Shown piece by piece: positions 53,113-63,452 of a stretch of 64,000 bases of DNA. A program made the position numbers and the translations under genes. Origin of the DNA: Pseudoalteromonas sp. NBT06-2 (GTDB taxonomy: Bacteria; Pseudomonadota; Gammaproteobacteria; Enterobacterales; Alteromonadaceae); the NCBI RefSeq assembly GCF_002276045.1, contig NZ_NQMR01000013.1:38962-102961 (forward strand), given 5' to 3'. The stretch's first letter is position 1. Every line of letters starts with the position of its first letter. The notes beneath the pieces were generated by a model. It made no database searches. It was given only the letters and a program-made list of their open reading frames with translations, and had not been told where the DNA came from.

Positions 53113-56100
53113 TTATTTTATTCTTTTGTGCAGTTCTTGTACCGAAGTAACAACAGATCTATCATCTGCAGCATTTGCTCTACAGTTAGCAAAAGCAGCA
53201 TTAAGTGTCGTAGTATAGTTGGTTTTATGTTGCAATGCACCACGTCGAAGCACTTTTGAATCTTCGATAGCCTGGCGGCCTTCAGTGGTATTTACAATAT
53301 AGCTATACTCTTCGTTTTTAATGCGGTCAAGAATATGAGGACGACCCTCAAATACTTTGTTCACATGTCGAACTTCGATTCCAGCAGCTTCAATTGCTTT
53401 AGCTGTGCCACCTGTCGCATCTAATTCAAAACCTAAGTCTCTCATTATACGTGCAAGTTCTACAATACGTTTTTTATCCGCATTACGCACTGATAATAAA
53501 GCACGTCCGCCGCGGGGTAATATGTTGCTTGCGCCTAACTGTGCTTTAGCAAAAGCTTCGGCAAAGTTTTCACCCACCCCCATTACTTCACCCGTTGAAC
53601 GCATTTCAGGTCCACGGATAGGATCAACACCTAAGAACTTAGCGAAAGGAAGTACCACTTCTTTAACGCTATAATAAGGTGGAATGATTTCACCTGTAAT
53701 GCCTTGACTCGCTAAGTTTTGACCGGCCATACAACGTGCAGCTACTTTAGCTACAGCCATACCTGTGGCTTTAGATACAAATGGTACAGTACGCGCGGCA
53801 CGAGGATTAACTTCGATTAAGTACACTTCGCCATCTTTAACAGCAAACTGTGTATTCATTAAACCCACAACACCAAGTTCTAAAGCCATACGTTTAACTT
53901 GATCACGCATAACATCTTGTATTTGTGCACTTAATGTATATGCCGGTAATGAACATGCTGAGTCACCTGAGTGAACACCTGCTTGTTCAATATGTTCCAT
54001 AATACCTGCAATGACAACTTCTTCACCATCACAAATTGCGTCAACATCAATTTCAATGGCATCATCAAGGAAGCGATCAAGTAATACTGGTGCTTCATTT
54101 GATGCAGAAACTGCTTCTGTCATATAACGGCGTAAGTCTGCTTCATCATATACGATTTCCATCGCACGTCCACCAAGTACATACGAAGGACGTACTACAA
54201 GTGGAAAACCAATCTCAGTTGATTTTGCAATTGCTTCTTCAATTGAAGTTACTGTTGCGTTATCTGGTTGTAATAAATCTAAACGCTCAACCATTTGTTG
54301 GAAGCGTTCGCGATCTTCAGCACGGTCAATTGCATCTGGAGAAGTACCAATTATTGGAACACCATTAGCTTCAAGTTCACGTGCTAATTTTAGAGGCGTC
54401 TGACCACCGTATTGTACAATAACGCCTTTTGGCTTCTCGATACGAACGATTTCAAGTACATCTTCTAGTGTGATTGGTTCGAAGTATAAACGATCTGAAG
54501 TATCATAATCGGTAGAAACCGTTTCAGGGTTACAGTTAACCATAATAGTTTCATAGCCATCTTCACGCATTGCTAATGCAGCATGAACACAACAGTAATC
54601 AAATTCGATACCTTGACCGATACGGTTTGGTCCACCGCCAATTACCATGATCTTTTCTTTATCAGAGGGGTTTGCTTCACATTCTTCATCATAAGATGAG
54701 TACATGTAAGCCGTATCTGAGCTAAATTCTGCAGCACATGTATCAACACGTTTATATACTGGTGTAATATTTAACTGATGACGTTTTTTACGAATTTCCG
54801 TTTCAGATACACCCGCAATTTCAGAAATACGAGAATCAGCAAAACCTTTACGTTTTAACTTACGTAAGAATTCTTTATTTAAGCCAGCCATACCCACTTC
54901 AGAAATTTTGGCTTCATCTTTAATGATGTCTTCCATTTGAACTAAATACCAAAGATCGACTTTAGTTAGTTCATAAATTTCTTCAATGCTCATACCTGAA
55001 CGCATTGCATCAGCGATGTACCAAATACGCTCTGCACCTGGTTCACGTAATTCGTGGATAATTTTAGATTTTGCATTTGAATCATTTAAATCAATGATAG
55101 GTGATAAACCATTTACGCCAACCTCAAGACCACGAAGTGCTTTTTGTAGAGATTCTTGGAAGTTACGACCAATGGCCATTACTTCACCAACAGATTTCAT
55201 TTGCGTTGTTAAACGGTCGTTAGCACCGGCAAATTTTTCAAAGTTAAAACGTGGTAATTTAGTCACAACATAATCGATTGAAGGTTCGAATGATGCAGGT
55301 GTTTTGCCACCTGTTATATCATTTTGAAGTTCATCCAATGTGTAACCAATCGCTAATTTAGCAGCAATTTTAGCAATTGGGAAACCAGTCGCTTTTGAGG
55401 CTAGAGCTGAAGAACGTGATACACGCGGGTTCATTTCGATGATAACCATACGTCCCGTATTTGGACAAATACCAAACTGTACGTTTGAACCACCTGTTTC
55501 AACGCCAATTTCACGTAATACTGCTAAAGAAGCATTACGCATTAATTGATATTCTTTATCAGTCAATGTTTGTGCTGGCGCTACTGTGATTGAATCACCA
55601 GTATGAACACCCATAGGATCAAAGTTTTCAATCGCACATACTATAATACAGTTGTCGTTTTTATCACGTACAACTTCCATCTCGTACTCTTTCCAACCAA
55701 TTAATGATTCATCGATCAATAATTCACTTGTTGGGGATAAATCTAAACCACGAGTACAGATTTCTTCAAACTCTTCCATATTATAAGCAACACCACCACC
55801 AGTGCCGCCCATAGTAAAAGAGGGGCGAATAATACAAGGGAAACCAATACGTGTATTGATATCTTTTGCCTCGATCATTGAATGTGCGATTTCAGCAACA
55901 GGTGTATCAAGACCAATTGCTTTCATTGCTTTATCGAAACGAGAACGATCTTCGGCTTTATCTATTGCATCAGCAGTCGCGCCAATCATTTCAACATTGT
56001 ATTTTTCAAGTACGCCATGTTTTTCTAAATCAAGCGCACAATTTAGTGCCGTTTGACCACCCATAGTAGGAAGTACAGCACATGGTTTTTCTTTAGCAAT

Positions 56101-56331
56101 AATTTTTTCAACAACTTCCCAGTGAATTGGCTCGATGTATGTCGCATCTGCCATTTCAGGATCTGTCATAATTGTTGCGGGGTTAGAGTTCACTAAGATA
56201 ACTCTATAACCTTCTTCTCTTAATGCTTTACATGCTTGTGCGCCAGAGTAATCAAACTCACAAGCTTGACCAATTACAATTGGACCTGCACCTAAGATAA
56301 GTATGCTGTTTAAGTCGGAACGTTTTGGCAT
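53113..56331 (-). CDS. carB: Carbamoyl-phosphate synthase large subunit
   Basis: The 1072-residue protein has the duplicated ATP-grasp synthetase architecture: first half with [32 protein letters not shown] and [20 protein letters not shown], second half with [33 protein letters not shown] and [20 protein letters not shown], and a C-terminal allosteric MGS-like domain from about residue 935. It makes carbamoyl phosphate from bicarbonate, ammonia and two ATP for arginine and pyrimidine synthesis. It is 32 bp downstream of carA in an operon. Confidence 0.98.
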   Translation of the reverse strand: MPKRSDLNSILILGAGPIVIGQACEFDYSGAQACKALREEGYRVILVNSNPATIMTDPEMADATYIEPIHWEVVEKIIAKEKPCAVLPTMGGQTALNCALDLEKHGVLEKYNVEMIGATADAIDKAEDRSRFDKAMKAIGLDTPVAEIAHSMIEAKDINTRIGFPCIIRPSFTMGGTGGGVAYNMEEFEEICTRGLDLSPTSELLIDESLIGWKEYEMEVVRDKNDNCIIVCAIENFDPMGVHTGDSITVAPAQTLTDKEYQLMRNASLAVLREIGVETGGSNVQFGICPNTGRMVIIEMNPRVSRSSALASKATGFPIAKIAAKLAIGYTLDELQNDITGGKTPASFEPSIDYVVTKLPRFNFEKFAGANDRLTTQMKSVGEVMAIGRNFQESLQKALRGLEVGVNGLSPIIDLNDSNAKSKIIHELREPGAERIWYIADAMRSGMSIEEIYELTKVDLWYLVQMEDIIKDEAKISEVGMAGLNKEFLRKLKRKGFADSRISEIAGVSETEIRKKRHQLNITPVYKRVDTCAAEFSSDTAYMYSSYDEECEANPSDKEKIMVIGGGPNRIGQGIEFDYCCVHAALAMREDGYETIMVNCNPETVSTDYDTSDRLYFEPITLEDVLEIVRIEKPKGVIVQYGGQTPLKLARELEANGVPIIGTSPDAIDRAEDRERFQQMVERLDLLQPDNATVTSIEEAIAKSTEIGFPLVVRPSYVLGGRAMEIVYDEADLRRYMTEAVSASNEAPVLLDRFLDDAIEIDVDAICDGEEVVIAGIMEHIEQAGVHSGDSACSLPAYTLSAQIQDVMRDQVKRMALELGVVGLMNTQFAVKDGEVYLIEVNPRAARTVPFVSKATGMAVAKVAARCMAGQNLASQGITGEIIPPYYSVKEVVLPFAKFLGVDPIRGPEMRSTGEVMGVGENFAEAFAKAQLGASNILPRGGRALLSVRNADKKRIVELARIMRDLGFELDATGGTAKAIEAAGIEVRHVNKVFEGRPHILDRIKNEEYSYIVNTTEGRQAIEDSKVLRRGALQHKTNYTTTLNAAFANCRANAADDRSVVTSVQELHKRIK

Positions 56332-56363
56332 TATTCTCTATTTCCTAAAGTATCAGTCTTAAA

Positions 56364-57497
56364 TTATTGTTTACGAGTTTGCATTAAGTCGATGAAATGG
56401 TTAAATAATGGTGCTGCATCATGCGGACCCGGACTTGCTTCTGGATGTCCTTGGAAGCTAAATGCAGGCTTATCAGTACGATGAATACCTTGCAATGTGC
56501 CATCAAATAAAGATTTATGTGTTGCACGCAAGTTTTCAGGAAGATTATCTTCTTCAACTGCAAAACCATGATTTTGTGCTGTGATCATCACTACATTTTT
56601 ATCTAAATCTTTAACTGGGTGGTTACCACCGTGGTGACCAAATTTCATTTTGCTTGTGCTAGCGCCTGAAGCAAGTGCTAATAACTGATGACCTAGGCAA
56701 ATACCAAATATTGGAATATCAGTTTCTAAGAAACTTTGGATCGCTTCAATTGCGTACGTACAAGGCTCAGGATCACCTGGCCCATTTGATAAAAAGACAC
56801 CGTCTGGATTTAAAGCTAATACATCAGCAACTGATGTTTGGGCTGGTACGACAGTTAATTTACAACCACGGTCAACTAACATACGTAAAATATTACGTTT
56901 AACACCAAAGTCATAAGCAACTACGTGAAATCTTGTGTTTTCTTCTGTCAGTGCTTTAAAACCACTACCTAATGTCCAGCTTGACTCAGTCCATTGATAA
57001 TTTTCAGCTGTTGTTACTACTTTTGCTAAATCCATTCCTTTTAAACCAGGGAATGATTTTGCTGCTTCCAATGCTTTCTCTTCATTAATCTCACCGGCGA
57101 TGATACAGCCATTTTGCGCACCTTTATCACGTAATATACGTGTAAGTTTACGCGTATCAATATCAGCAATACCTAAAACATTGCGTTGTCTTAAATATTC
57201 ATCTAAAGACTGTTCATTACGAAAATTACTTGCTAATAAAGGTAAATCACGAATAACTAAACCTTTAGCCCAGATGTTATTCGCTTCTTCATCTTCACTA
57301 TTCGTACCTGTATTACCGATATGCGGGTAAGTTAAAGTAATAATTTGTTCCGCGTATGAAGGATCAGTCAAAATTTCCTGATAGCCCGTCATAGACGTAT
57401 TAAATACTACTTCTCCAACTGAAATACCTTCAGCACCAATAGCAGTACCACGAAATACTGTACCGTCTTCTAAAACTAACAAAGCGGGTTTAGTCAA
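56364..57497 (-). CDS. carA: Carbamoyl-phosphate synthase small subunit
   Basis: The 377-residue glutaminase subunit has the N-terminal [17 protein letters not shown] and [12 protein letters not shown] segment and a class I glutamine amidotransferase domain with the nucleophile in [14 protein letters not shown] and the His-Glu pair in [13 protein letters not shown]. It supplies ammonia to CarB. TAGGAGG is a strong ribosome site upstream of the start. It leads the carA-carB operon; no clear ArgR or PurR box was recognised in the 200 bp upstream. Confidence 0.97.
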   Translation of the reverse strand: MTKPALLVLEDGTVFRGTAIGAEGISVGEVVFNTSMTGYQEILTDPSYAEQIITLTYPHIGNTGTNSEDEEANNIWAKGLVIRDLPLLASNFRNEQSLDEYLRQRNVLGIADIDTRKLTRILRDKGAQNGCIIAGEINEEKALEAAKSFPGLKGMDLAKVVTTAENYQWTESSWTLGSGFKALTEENTRFHVVAYDFGVKRNILRMLVDRGCKLTVVPAQTSVADVLALNPDGVFLSNGPGDPEPCTYAIEAIQSFLETDIPIFGICLGHQLLALASGASTSKMKFGHHGGNHPVKDLDKNVVMITAQNHGFAVEEDNLPENLRATHKSLFDGTLQGIHRTDKPAFSFQGHPEASPGPHDAAPLFNHFIDLMQTRKQ

Positions 57498-57640
57498 GTT
57501 AACCTCCTAACAGGAAAATATCTGTTGCAAAAACTGACGATTCACAACAGACACAAAGCATTTTAAGACACATAAAACAAAAATTTGGCAAATCCGACGT
57601 ATTTTAGAATAAAAATGGCAAAAGGTCTAATTAAAAATGA

Positions 57641-57667
57641 TAAAAAACCTAAAACAGCCGTTTCAGG
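57641..57667 (-). terminator. Rho-independent terminator of dapB
   Basis: On the minus strand CCTGAAAC-GGCT-GTTTTAGG forms the stem, with one wobble pair, and six T follow. It lies 35 bp past the dapB stop. Confidence 0.8.
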
Positions 57668-57701
57668 CAAAAAAATGTATTAAAGCCTTATAAGAAACAC
57701 T

Positions 57702-58505
57702 TTACTTAGTTAAACCTAGCACATCCTGCATAGTATAAAGTCCAACAGGTTGTTTTTTTAACCATGCTGCAGCCCTTAAAGCACCTTGCGCAAAGGTAAT
57801 ACGTGAACTCGCTTTATGGGTTAATTCAAGCCTTTCACCCATAGTTGAGAAATAAGCCGTATGTTCACCAACTATGTCACCTGAACGTACCACTGAATAA
57901 CCAATTTCATTTTGAGTTTTCTCTACTTCATCATGTGTACGATCGTATTTTGCAACTTCATCGTGATCCCACCCTTTAGCATCCGCAATAGATTCCCCTA
58001 TAGCTAACGCAGTACCTGAAGGTGCATCAATTTTGTGCCTATGGTGTGCTTCGAATATTTCTATATCAACATCTTCATCTAAAGTTGTTGCTATTGTTTT
58101 CACTAAATTAAGTAAAACATTAATGCCAACACTATAATTACGTGAAAAAACAATTGGAATTTCTTTACTTGCTTGCTCAAGTTCACACATATCTTCAGCA
58201 GTTAAACCTGTCGTACCAATTACCATAGCCGTTTTATTTTTTACTGCTTCGGCTAAATGCTTTTTTAAGCCTTGAGGTAAAGTAAAATCAATAAAAACAT
58301 CAATTTCATCATGAATAGCCTCACTTTCATCTTTCAAGATTATACGTTCCTTTGAACCCAAAATTGTTGCACTTAAGTCTCCCCCTATATGTTGTGACCC
58401 TGTACGGCAAAAAGCAGTCAAATCACTATTTTGATCTTTTGAAACGACTTCTAATAAGGCGCGACCCATACGACCATTTGCGCCAAAAATTCCGATGTGA
58501 TTCAT
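57702..58505 (-). CDS. dapB: 4-hydroxy-tetrahydrodipicolinate reductase
   Basis: The 267-residue protein has the Rossmann motif IGIFGANGRMGRALLE, the DapB signature VFSRNYSVGINVLLNLVKT preceding EAHHRHKIDAPSGTAL, and FAQGALRAAAWL near the end. It reduces hydroxy-tetrahydrodipicolinate with NAD(P)H in the lysine and diaminopimelate pathway. It lies directly before carA-carB, as in many gammaproteobacteria, but a terminator separates them. Confidence 0.97.
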   Translation of the reverse strand: MNHIGIFGANGRMGRALLEVVSKDQNSDLTAFCRTGSQHIGGDLSATILGSKERIILKDESEAIHDEIDVFIDFTLPQGLKKHLAEAVKNKTAMVIGTTGLTAEDMCELEQASKEIPIVFSRNYSVGINVLLNLVKTIATTLDEDVDIEIFEAHHRHKIDAPSGTALAIGESIADAKGWDHDEVAKYDRTHDEVEKTQNEIGYSVVRSGDIVGEHTAYFSTMGERLELTHKASSRITFAQGALRAAAWLKKQPVGLYTMQDVLGLTK

Positions 58506-58655
58506 TTGTTATTTCCATTATATTTTGATGGGCGATATTTTACCCGTTTATAATTTTCACGGCTAGAGCGTGTTGGTTATTTGAGATGAACAAATTTCAT
58601 TCCTGTATACCTTGCACCAAAGATTTAAAGCGAGTCTAATAAGATATCATTGACA

Positions 58656-58687
58656 AAACATCTAGACGTCTATACATTTCAACATCC
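58656..58687 (+). promoter_or_regulatory. Array of four MetJ boxes over the metT promoter
   Basis: Four successive 8-mers read AAACATCT, AGACGTCT, ATACATTT and CAACATCC; the second is the exact MetJ consensus AGACGTCT and the others match it at 6, 5 and 4 of 8 positions. TTGACA at 58650-58655 directly before them fits a -35 element, with TACATT or TATACA as -10, so MetJ bound here would block the promoter. Confidence 0.75.
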
Positions 58688-58784
58688 AAATTTTAAATTA
58701 TGTTCCTCCTTTTCTTTGTTTCACTTGAAATATAAAACAAATTCAATAAACAATAGAAAAAAAATAATAATTAAAAGGCTGTAT

Positions 58785-60104
58785 ATGCAACTTGATTACA
58801 ACAAAACGCAAGCTAAGTTATCTTTGCTTCCTTTATTACTCTTCGTCAGTCTCTTTTTAGGCACTGGGCTTTATTTACAAGCTAGCGGTGTTGATTATGC
58901 CTTTTATCAACTACCTGCGCCTGTTGCTATTTTACCAGCCATTTTATTAGCCTTTTTTCTTAACAAAAAAACAATAAACTCTTCTGTAGAGACTTTTGTC
59001 AAAGGCGCTGGACATAACAATATTATCACGATGTGTTTAATTTATTTGCTAGCGGGCGCATTTTCTACCGTTGCAGGGGCTACGGGTGGTGTGGATGCGA
59101 TAGTTAATGCTGGACTTGATGTAATCCCTGCAGCACTTTTATTACCGGGTTTATTTTTAATATCGGGAATAATTGCAACCGCGATGGGAACTTCTATGGG
59201 GACAATCGGAGCAATTGGACCTATTGCCTATGCTGTATCTGTCAAAACAGGTATAGACCCAAGCTTAGTTGCCGGCACTGTAATTTCTGGTGCTATTTTT
59301 GGCGATAACCTTTCAATTATTTCAGATACAACGATCGCAGCAACACGTACCCAAGGCTGTGAAATGAAAGATAAATTTAAAGAAAATTTATCTTTCTCTG
59401 TACCTGCTGCTATTATAACGATTGCTTTATTATTTATCGTTAGCCCTCAATCCCAAGCGATTGAAATACAAGATTATGATTTACTATTAGTATTACCTTA
59501 TGCCTTTATTCTTATTTTAGCTGTGATGGGATTTAATGTTTTTGCAGTTTTGATTAGCGGAATTTTATTTGCAGCTATGATTGGCTTCACATCAGATTAT
59601 GAAGCTGGCGCTTTTGTAAAGGATATTTATCAAGGCTTTACAGGCATGCAAGAAATATTTTTATTGTCTATGCTTATCGGAGGACTATCAGAGTTTATTC
59701 GTATTAATGGCGGTTTAGATTATATAGCTAAAAAGATTCAACACGTTACAAAATTCATCGCAAAATACAATCGACAAGTTGCGGATCAATTTGGTATTGC
59801 AGCCTTAGTATTTGCTTCTAACTTATGTATTGCTAACAATACTGTAGCCATTATAATTTCAGGTCCTATTGCTAAAAAGTTAGCACAAAACGGCAATGTG
59901 AGTGCAAAACGCTCTGCTAGTTTACTTGATATCTTTGCTTGTGTTGTTCAAGGAATATTGCCATATGGAGCTCAGGCATTATTGTTAGGTGCAACATTTG
60001 GTTTATCTCCATGGCAAGTATCCACCTCAGCATATTATTGTTTTATTTTGGCTATAACTGCCATTGTTGTAATTTGTTTTAGAAATAACAAAAAACTTCA
60101 ATAA
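58785..60104 (+). CDS. metT: NhaC-family transporter, probable methionine importer MetT
   Basis: From ATG at 58785, seven bases after AAAGG, the protein has 439 residues and about 11 membrane helices with the NhaC-family motifs GTSMGTIGAIGPIAYAV, GTVISGAIFGDNLSIISDTT and IANNTVAIIISGPIAKK. A longer frame back to 58650 would put the start inside the promoter. NhaC proteins are sodium-proton antiporters or sodium-coupled amino-acid transporters; MetT is the member predicted to import methionine in Shewanella and relatives because of MetJ control. The MetJ box array upstream supports the same role here. Confidence 0.82.
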   Translation: MQLDYNKTQAKLSLLPLLLFVSLFLGTGLYLQASGVDYAFYQLPAPVAILPAILLAFFLNKKTINSSVETFVKGAGHNNIITMCLIYLLAGAFSTVAGATGGVDAIVNAGLDVIPAALLLPGLFLISGIIATAMGTSMGTIGAIGPIAYAVSVKTGIDPSLVAGTVISGAIFGDNLSIISDTTIAATRTQGCEMKDKFKENLSFSVPAAIITIALLFIVSPQSQAIEIQDYDLLLVLPYAFILILAVMGFNVFAVLISGILFAAMIGFTSDYEAGAFVKDIYQGFTGMQEIFLLSMLIGGLSEFIRINGGLDYIAKKIQHVTKFIAKYNRQVADQFGIAALVFASNLCIANNTVAIIISGPIAKKLAQNGNVSAKRSASLLDIFACVVQGILPYGAQALLLGATFGLSPWQVSTSAYYCFILAITAIVVICFRNNKKLQ

Positions 60105-60129
60105 CATCAAAGTTAATCATTCCAGAAAC

Positions 60130-60156
60130 AAAAAGCGTATGAAAAGTACACTTTTT
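60130..60156 (+). terminator. Probable terminator after metT
   Basis: AAAAAGCGTA pairs with TACACTTTTT with one mismatch, and the 3' arm is itself a T run. It lies 26 bp past the stop codon. Confidence 0.5.
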
Positions 60157-60189
60157 GTTATCGATATATTTAAAATTAATAATTAATAA

Positions 60190-60987
60190 TTAAAATTTAC
60201 AATTTGGTTTTAAACCTGATTGTGTAGCTGCATTTTTAAGTTTCATTACTGCTGGCATTCTTGCTCTGAGTTCACTAATACGACTTGTTGGTGCTGGATG
60301 AGTAGATAAAAACTCAGGTGTGGCACCATTTCCTGCCTTTGACATATTTTGCCATAAAGTAACTGACTCTTTTGGATTAAACCCTGCTTTTGCCATTAAA
60401 TCTAAACCAACATTATCAGCTTCTGTTTCATGCGTTCTGCTAAATGGTAATACAACACCGTATTGCGCGCCCATGCCCAAAGCGGACATGATTTCTACTT
60501 GATACTTGACATTTTGTGTTTGCAGAACAGCATTTGTTGCCTGCATACCGTATTGTAATAAGTTTCCTTGTGATGCGCGTTCATTCGAATGTTCGGCGAT
60601 CACGTGCCCTATTTCATGACCTAATACAGTTGCTAATTGATTTTGATTAGTCGCTATTTTTAATAAACCGGTATGAATACCAATTTTTCCACCTGGTAAC
60701 GCAAACGCATTAGCTGAATCATCTTCAAATAAAATAACTTCCCATTGTTGATTTGCATATTTTTTTGGTAGTACAGAGATAACATTATCAGCAACGCATT
60801 GTACATAACGGTTAACATTTGTGTCTGAATTTATTAGCTTTTGCTCTTTCAGTTGTTTAAAACTTTGCACGCCCATCGAATTCATTTCACTATCTGAATA
60901 TAAAGCAATTTGAGTTCTGCCAGTAGGTGAAGTTTTACATCCTGCTATTGCTATTAATGTAAAAAGCGCGATAAGTGTTGTTTTCAT
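60190..60987 (-). CDS. M48-family metalloprotease lipoprotein (LoiP/YcaL-like)
   Basis: With ATG at 60987 the 265-residue protein begins MKTTLIALFTLIAIAGC, a clean lipoprotein signal; the ATG at 60999 adds four residues. The catalytic site is LGHEIGHVIAEHS (H124, E125, H128), with the third ligand region ETEADNVGLDLM and AFALPGGKIGIHTGLL before it. It is the short, TPR-less kind of M48 peptidase of the outer membrane, related to LoiP and YcaL, which handle misassembled envelope proteins. Another M48 protein (BepA-like) is encoded at 22790. Confidence 0.88.
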   Translation of the reverse strand: MKTTLIALFTLIAIAGCKTSPTGRTQIALYSDSEMNSMGVQSFKQLKEQKLINSDTNVNRYVQCVADNVISVLPKKYANQQWEVILFEDDSANAFALPGGKIGIHTGLLKIATNQNQLATVLGHEIGHVIAEHSNERASQGNLLQYGMQATNAVLQTQNVKYQVEIMSALGMGAQYGVVLPFSRTHETEADNVGLDLMAKAGFNPKESVTLWQNMSKAGNGATPEFLSTHPAPTSRISELRARMPAVMKLKNAATQSGLKPNCKF

Positions 60988-61161
60988 CAAATAATCCATT
61001 CATTAAACCTAGTCTCTGCTATTTTAAATGAGTTTTAAGATTAGGTATAGACTGTAAGTAAAAAACACATCGATACAATTAAAACTCATTTTATCTACTA
61101 TCTTTAAATGCTCAGGAGTATGATACGCGCTCATAATTTTCCCTTTCAATAAGAAGCTCAA

Positions 61162-62355
61162 ATGAATGATAGTTTCAACAAGCGAATATTACTGCCTTTA
61201 TTTGCAAGCGTAGTCGCCATCACACCATTAGCAATTGATATGTATTTACCAGCAATGTTAGTCATGAGCCAAGATTTGAATACACCTATTAGTTATATTC
61301 AAATGTCTTTAAGTATTTATTTGGCGGGCTATGCATTAGGCATGTTATTTTTCGGACCTTTAGCCGATCAATTTGGTAGGCGTAAACTTGCTGTGTTCGG
61401 GTTAACAGGGTTTTGTATCAGCTCATTTGTATTAGCTTTTTCAAAACAAATTGAAGTGTTTTTTATCTTTAGGGCAATTCAAGCATTTACGGGTGCTGCT
61501 GCGACTGTTGTTGTACCTGGGGTTATTCGTTATATCTATCAAAAAGATACTGCTAAAGGTATGTCTTATGTTTCTATGATCATGATGATTGCTCCATTAA
61601 TAGCTCCGACCATAGGCAGCGCTTTAATGGGCTATTGGCATTGGTCGAGTATATTCATTGTTTTAGCACTTTATAGTTTTAGTACTCTACTACTCGTGGC
61701 TAAATATTTTATTGAGATCCCCATATTTAAATCTAAGAAAAAAGGCATTAGCCTTTTTCTGGATAGTTACGGTGCCGTTTTTAGCAATAAAGAAGCCCGT
61801 TTAGATATAACAACCTCTGTATTGGCTTCTTTTGCTTTCTTTTGTTTTTTAACTTCAGCGCCATTTATTTATTTGGATTATTTTCAGGTTTCAGAAAATC
61901 TCTTTGGATTTTTATTTGCCGTTAATGTGATTGCCCTTATGTTAGGTAATTTTTTAAATACCAGACTCGTGCCAAAAGTCGGCTCACGCAAAATGTTACA
62001 TGCCGGATTATTATTGGCACTGATCTCAGTAAGCCTCTTATTTACCACTAGCGTATTAGATTCAGGTCTTTATTATACAATTGCTGCTTTAGCGCCACTA
62101 ATGATGAGCCTAGGTATAATGGCAAGTAATTCTGATGCATTAGTATTATTGCGTTTTGAGGAAAAGTCAGGAACAGCAACAGCCGTTATTGGTACGCTAC
62201 GTTTTGGTATCGGCGCTTTAGCTGGGCCGTTATTAACTTTATTTTGGGTTAAAAATACCCTGCCATTTTCATCTTTAATGCTAATATCAGTTGTATTAAT
62301 CTTGTTATGCCAATTTAAAATAAGGCTTAATGAGAAGCGTAAACCTCAGATTTAA
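61162..62355 (+). CDS. Bcr/CflA-family multidrug MFS transporter
   Basis: The 397-residue protein has 12 membrane helices, the early motif ITPLAIDMYLPAMLVMSQDL typical of Bcr/CflA drug-resistance exporters, and the MFS motif A GPLADQFGRRKLAVFG between helices 2 and 3. It should export toxic compounds by proton antiport; the substrate cannot be told. It is a single gene, divergent from the M48 lipoprotein. Confidence 0.9.
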   Translation: MNDSFNKRILLPLFASVVAITPLAIDMYLPAMLVMSQDLNTPISYIQMSLSIYLAGYALGMLFFGPLADQFGRRKLAVFGLTGFCISSFVLAFSKQIEVFFIFRAIQAFTGAAATVVVPGVIRYIYQKDTAKGMSYVSMIMMIAPLIAPTIGSALMGYWHWSSIFIVLALYSFSTLLLVAKYFIEIPIFKSKKKGISLFLDSYGAVFSNKEARLDITTSVLASFAFFCFLTSAPFIYLDYFQVSENLFGFLFAVNVIALMLGNFLNTRLVPKVGSRKMLHAGLLLALISVSLLFTTSVLDSGLYYTIAALAPLMMSLGIMASNSDALVLLRFEEKSGTATAVIGTLRFGIGALAGPLLTLFWVKNTLPFSSLMLISVVLILLCQFKIRLNEKRKPQI

Positions 62356-62590
62356 CAACAGAGAATTCATCACTGCGACACTGCGACTTTTTTTGATCTA
62401 TACCTCGATGGAAAAATCAATACCCTATAACTATTAGAGCATGTTCAATAGCGTTTATTGCACTATTTAGTCTTGCACTGCGGATATTCAGTTCTCATTG
62501 TTACTCCATGACATCCTGTCATTCGGATTATCTTCCACTTAGTCAGGGTGATACAGACTTCTTTCAGCCTGCCAGCTTTGCTGGGCAAAC
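62356..62590. other. Intergenic region, no confident feature
   Basis: The sequence has a different, less AT-rich character (GACATCCTGTCATTCGG, CTTTCAGCCTGCCAGC) and looks like worn repeat material, but no inverted ends or coding frame could be identified. Confidence 0.3.
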
Positions 62591-62614
62591 AAAAAAACGA
62601 AGTCAAAAGCTTCG
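62591..62614 (-). terminator. Terminator of the HU-like gene
   Basis: CGAAG and CTTCG enclose a seven-base loop and, on the minus strand, a run of seven T follows. It lies 49 bp past the stop of the HU-like gene. Confidence 0.7.
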
Positions 62615-62662
62615 CTTACAATCGTACTCATATAAACTTCGGTGTAATTCAATACACCTAAA

Positions 62663-62938
62663 TTAAGTATTACATAATTCTTTTAACACCTTACTTGGTT
62701 TAAATACGGGCACATGAGTTCCAGGGATTGTTATAGCTTCGCCTGTTTGAGGATTACGGCCTTGGCGCTCAGGTCGATAATTAATTGAGAAATTGCCAAA
62801 TCCTGTCAATTGCACTATTTCACTCTCATAAAGTTGCTTAGTGATGGTGGCAACAAAAGAATCATAAAACTGTTTTGCTTGTACCTGAGTGATATCTGCT
62901 TCTTTAGCAATTTTGACTATTAATTGTGTTTTGTTCAT
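62663..62938 (-). CDS. HU/IHF-family DNA-binding protein
   Basis: The 91-residue protein has the family pattern: MNKTQLIVKIAKEADITQVQ at the N-terminus, LTGFGNFSI, and the beta-arm GRNPQTGEAITIPGTHVPVF followed by KPSKVLKEL. It bends and compacts DNA non-specifically as a dimer. The sequence departs from the main HupA and HupB forms (YRPERQGRNP), so it is likely an extra paralogue. It has its own terminator. Confidence 0.9.
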   Translation of the reverse strand: MNKTQLIVKIAKEADITQVQAKQFYDSFVATITKQLYESEIVQLTGFGNFSINYRPERQGRNPQTGEAITIPGTHVPVFKPSKVLKELCNT

Positions 62939-63102
62939 TGATCTTGTTTTAACAAAAAATTTTGCAGGATAATAACAGGTTTATCTAAATTGAAATGTTG
63001 TTTTTTTGTAGCATTTTAAAAATATATTTATGTTATGGAAAATTAATTGGTCAAAGCGCTCACAAAGCAGCCAAACTGCGCTAAAACCTATATTATTTCT
63101 AT

Positions 63103-63410
63103 TTATTTAACTAAAATTAATGAATCAAATACATCCGCGTTAATATAACCGAAGTTTTTATTACCATTTTTAGCTTTTATTGCCGTCGAGCCCATAAAGT
63201 GCTCTCTTTGTTTACTACCATCATTGTGATTTTTGCCTATATCTACAACTTAGTTATCAAGAGCAATATGATAAGCAAAAGCATTATAATTAAACTGATG
63301 ATCACCGCCTGATTTATCTTCATCAATAAAAAACCTCTAAACAATCGTCATCCCAATATAAATGTTTAGGGTCACTATGTTGATCAAATAAAATAACAAA
63401 TATCAAAATT
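63103..63410 (-). pseudogene. Decayed CBM9-like carbohydrate-binding domain fragment
   Basis: On the minus strand one frame reads FVILFDQHSDPKHLYWDDD then CLEVF, and after a one-base insertion in a T run the next frame reads FIDEDKSGGDHQFNYNAFAYH then IALDN. An in-frame TAA follows, and then VVDIGKNHNDGSKQREHF and STAIKAKNGNKNFGYINADV to a stop at 63103. The combination of a WDDDCLEVFIDED motif with GGDHQFNYNAFAYH is typical of the CBM9-like sugar-binding domains in secreted proteins of marine bacteria. With no start, a frameshift and a nonsense codon it is a remnant. Confidence 0.65.
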
Positions 63411-63452
63411 TAACATTCTAAACATATTACGATGATTAATTTCAGATATAAG

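Noticed and set aside
57498..57701. ArgR or PurR operator upstream of carA
   Set aside because: AT-rich patches such as AGAATAAAAATGGCAAAA are only weakly like the known boxes, and the clear structure in this gap is the dapB terminator.
58556..58640. Possible relic of a dispersed repeat (TAGAGCGTGTTGG) upstream of metT
   Set aside because: The similarity to TTAGAGCATGTTC at 62444 is too short to be meaningful without a search.
58650..58784. Longer N-terminus for the metT product starting at TTG 58650
   Set aside because: The extra 45 residues would be encoded by the promoter and MetJ boxes and have no membrane-protein character; ATG 58785 has a good ribosome site.
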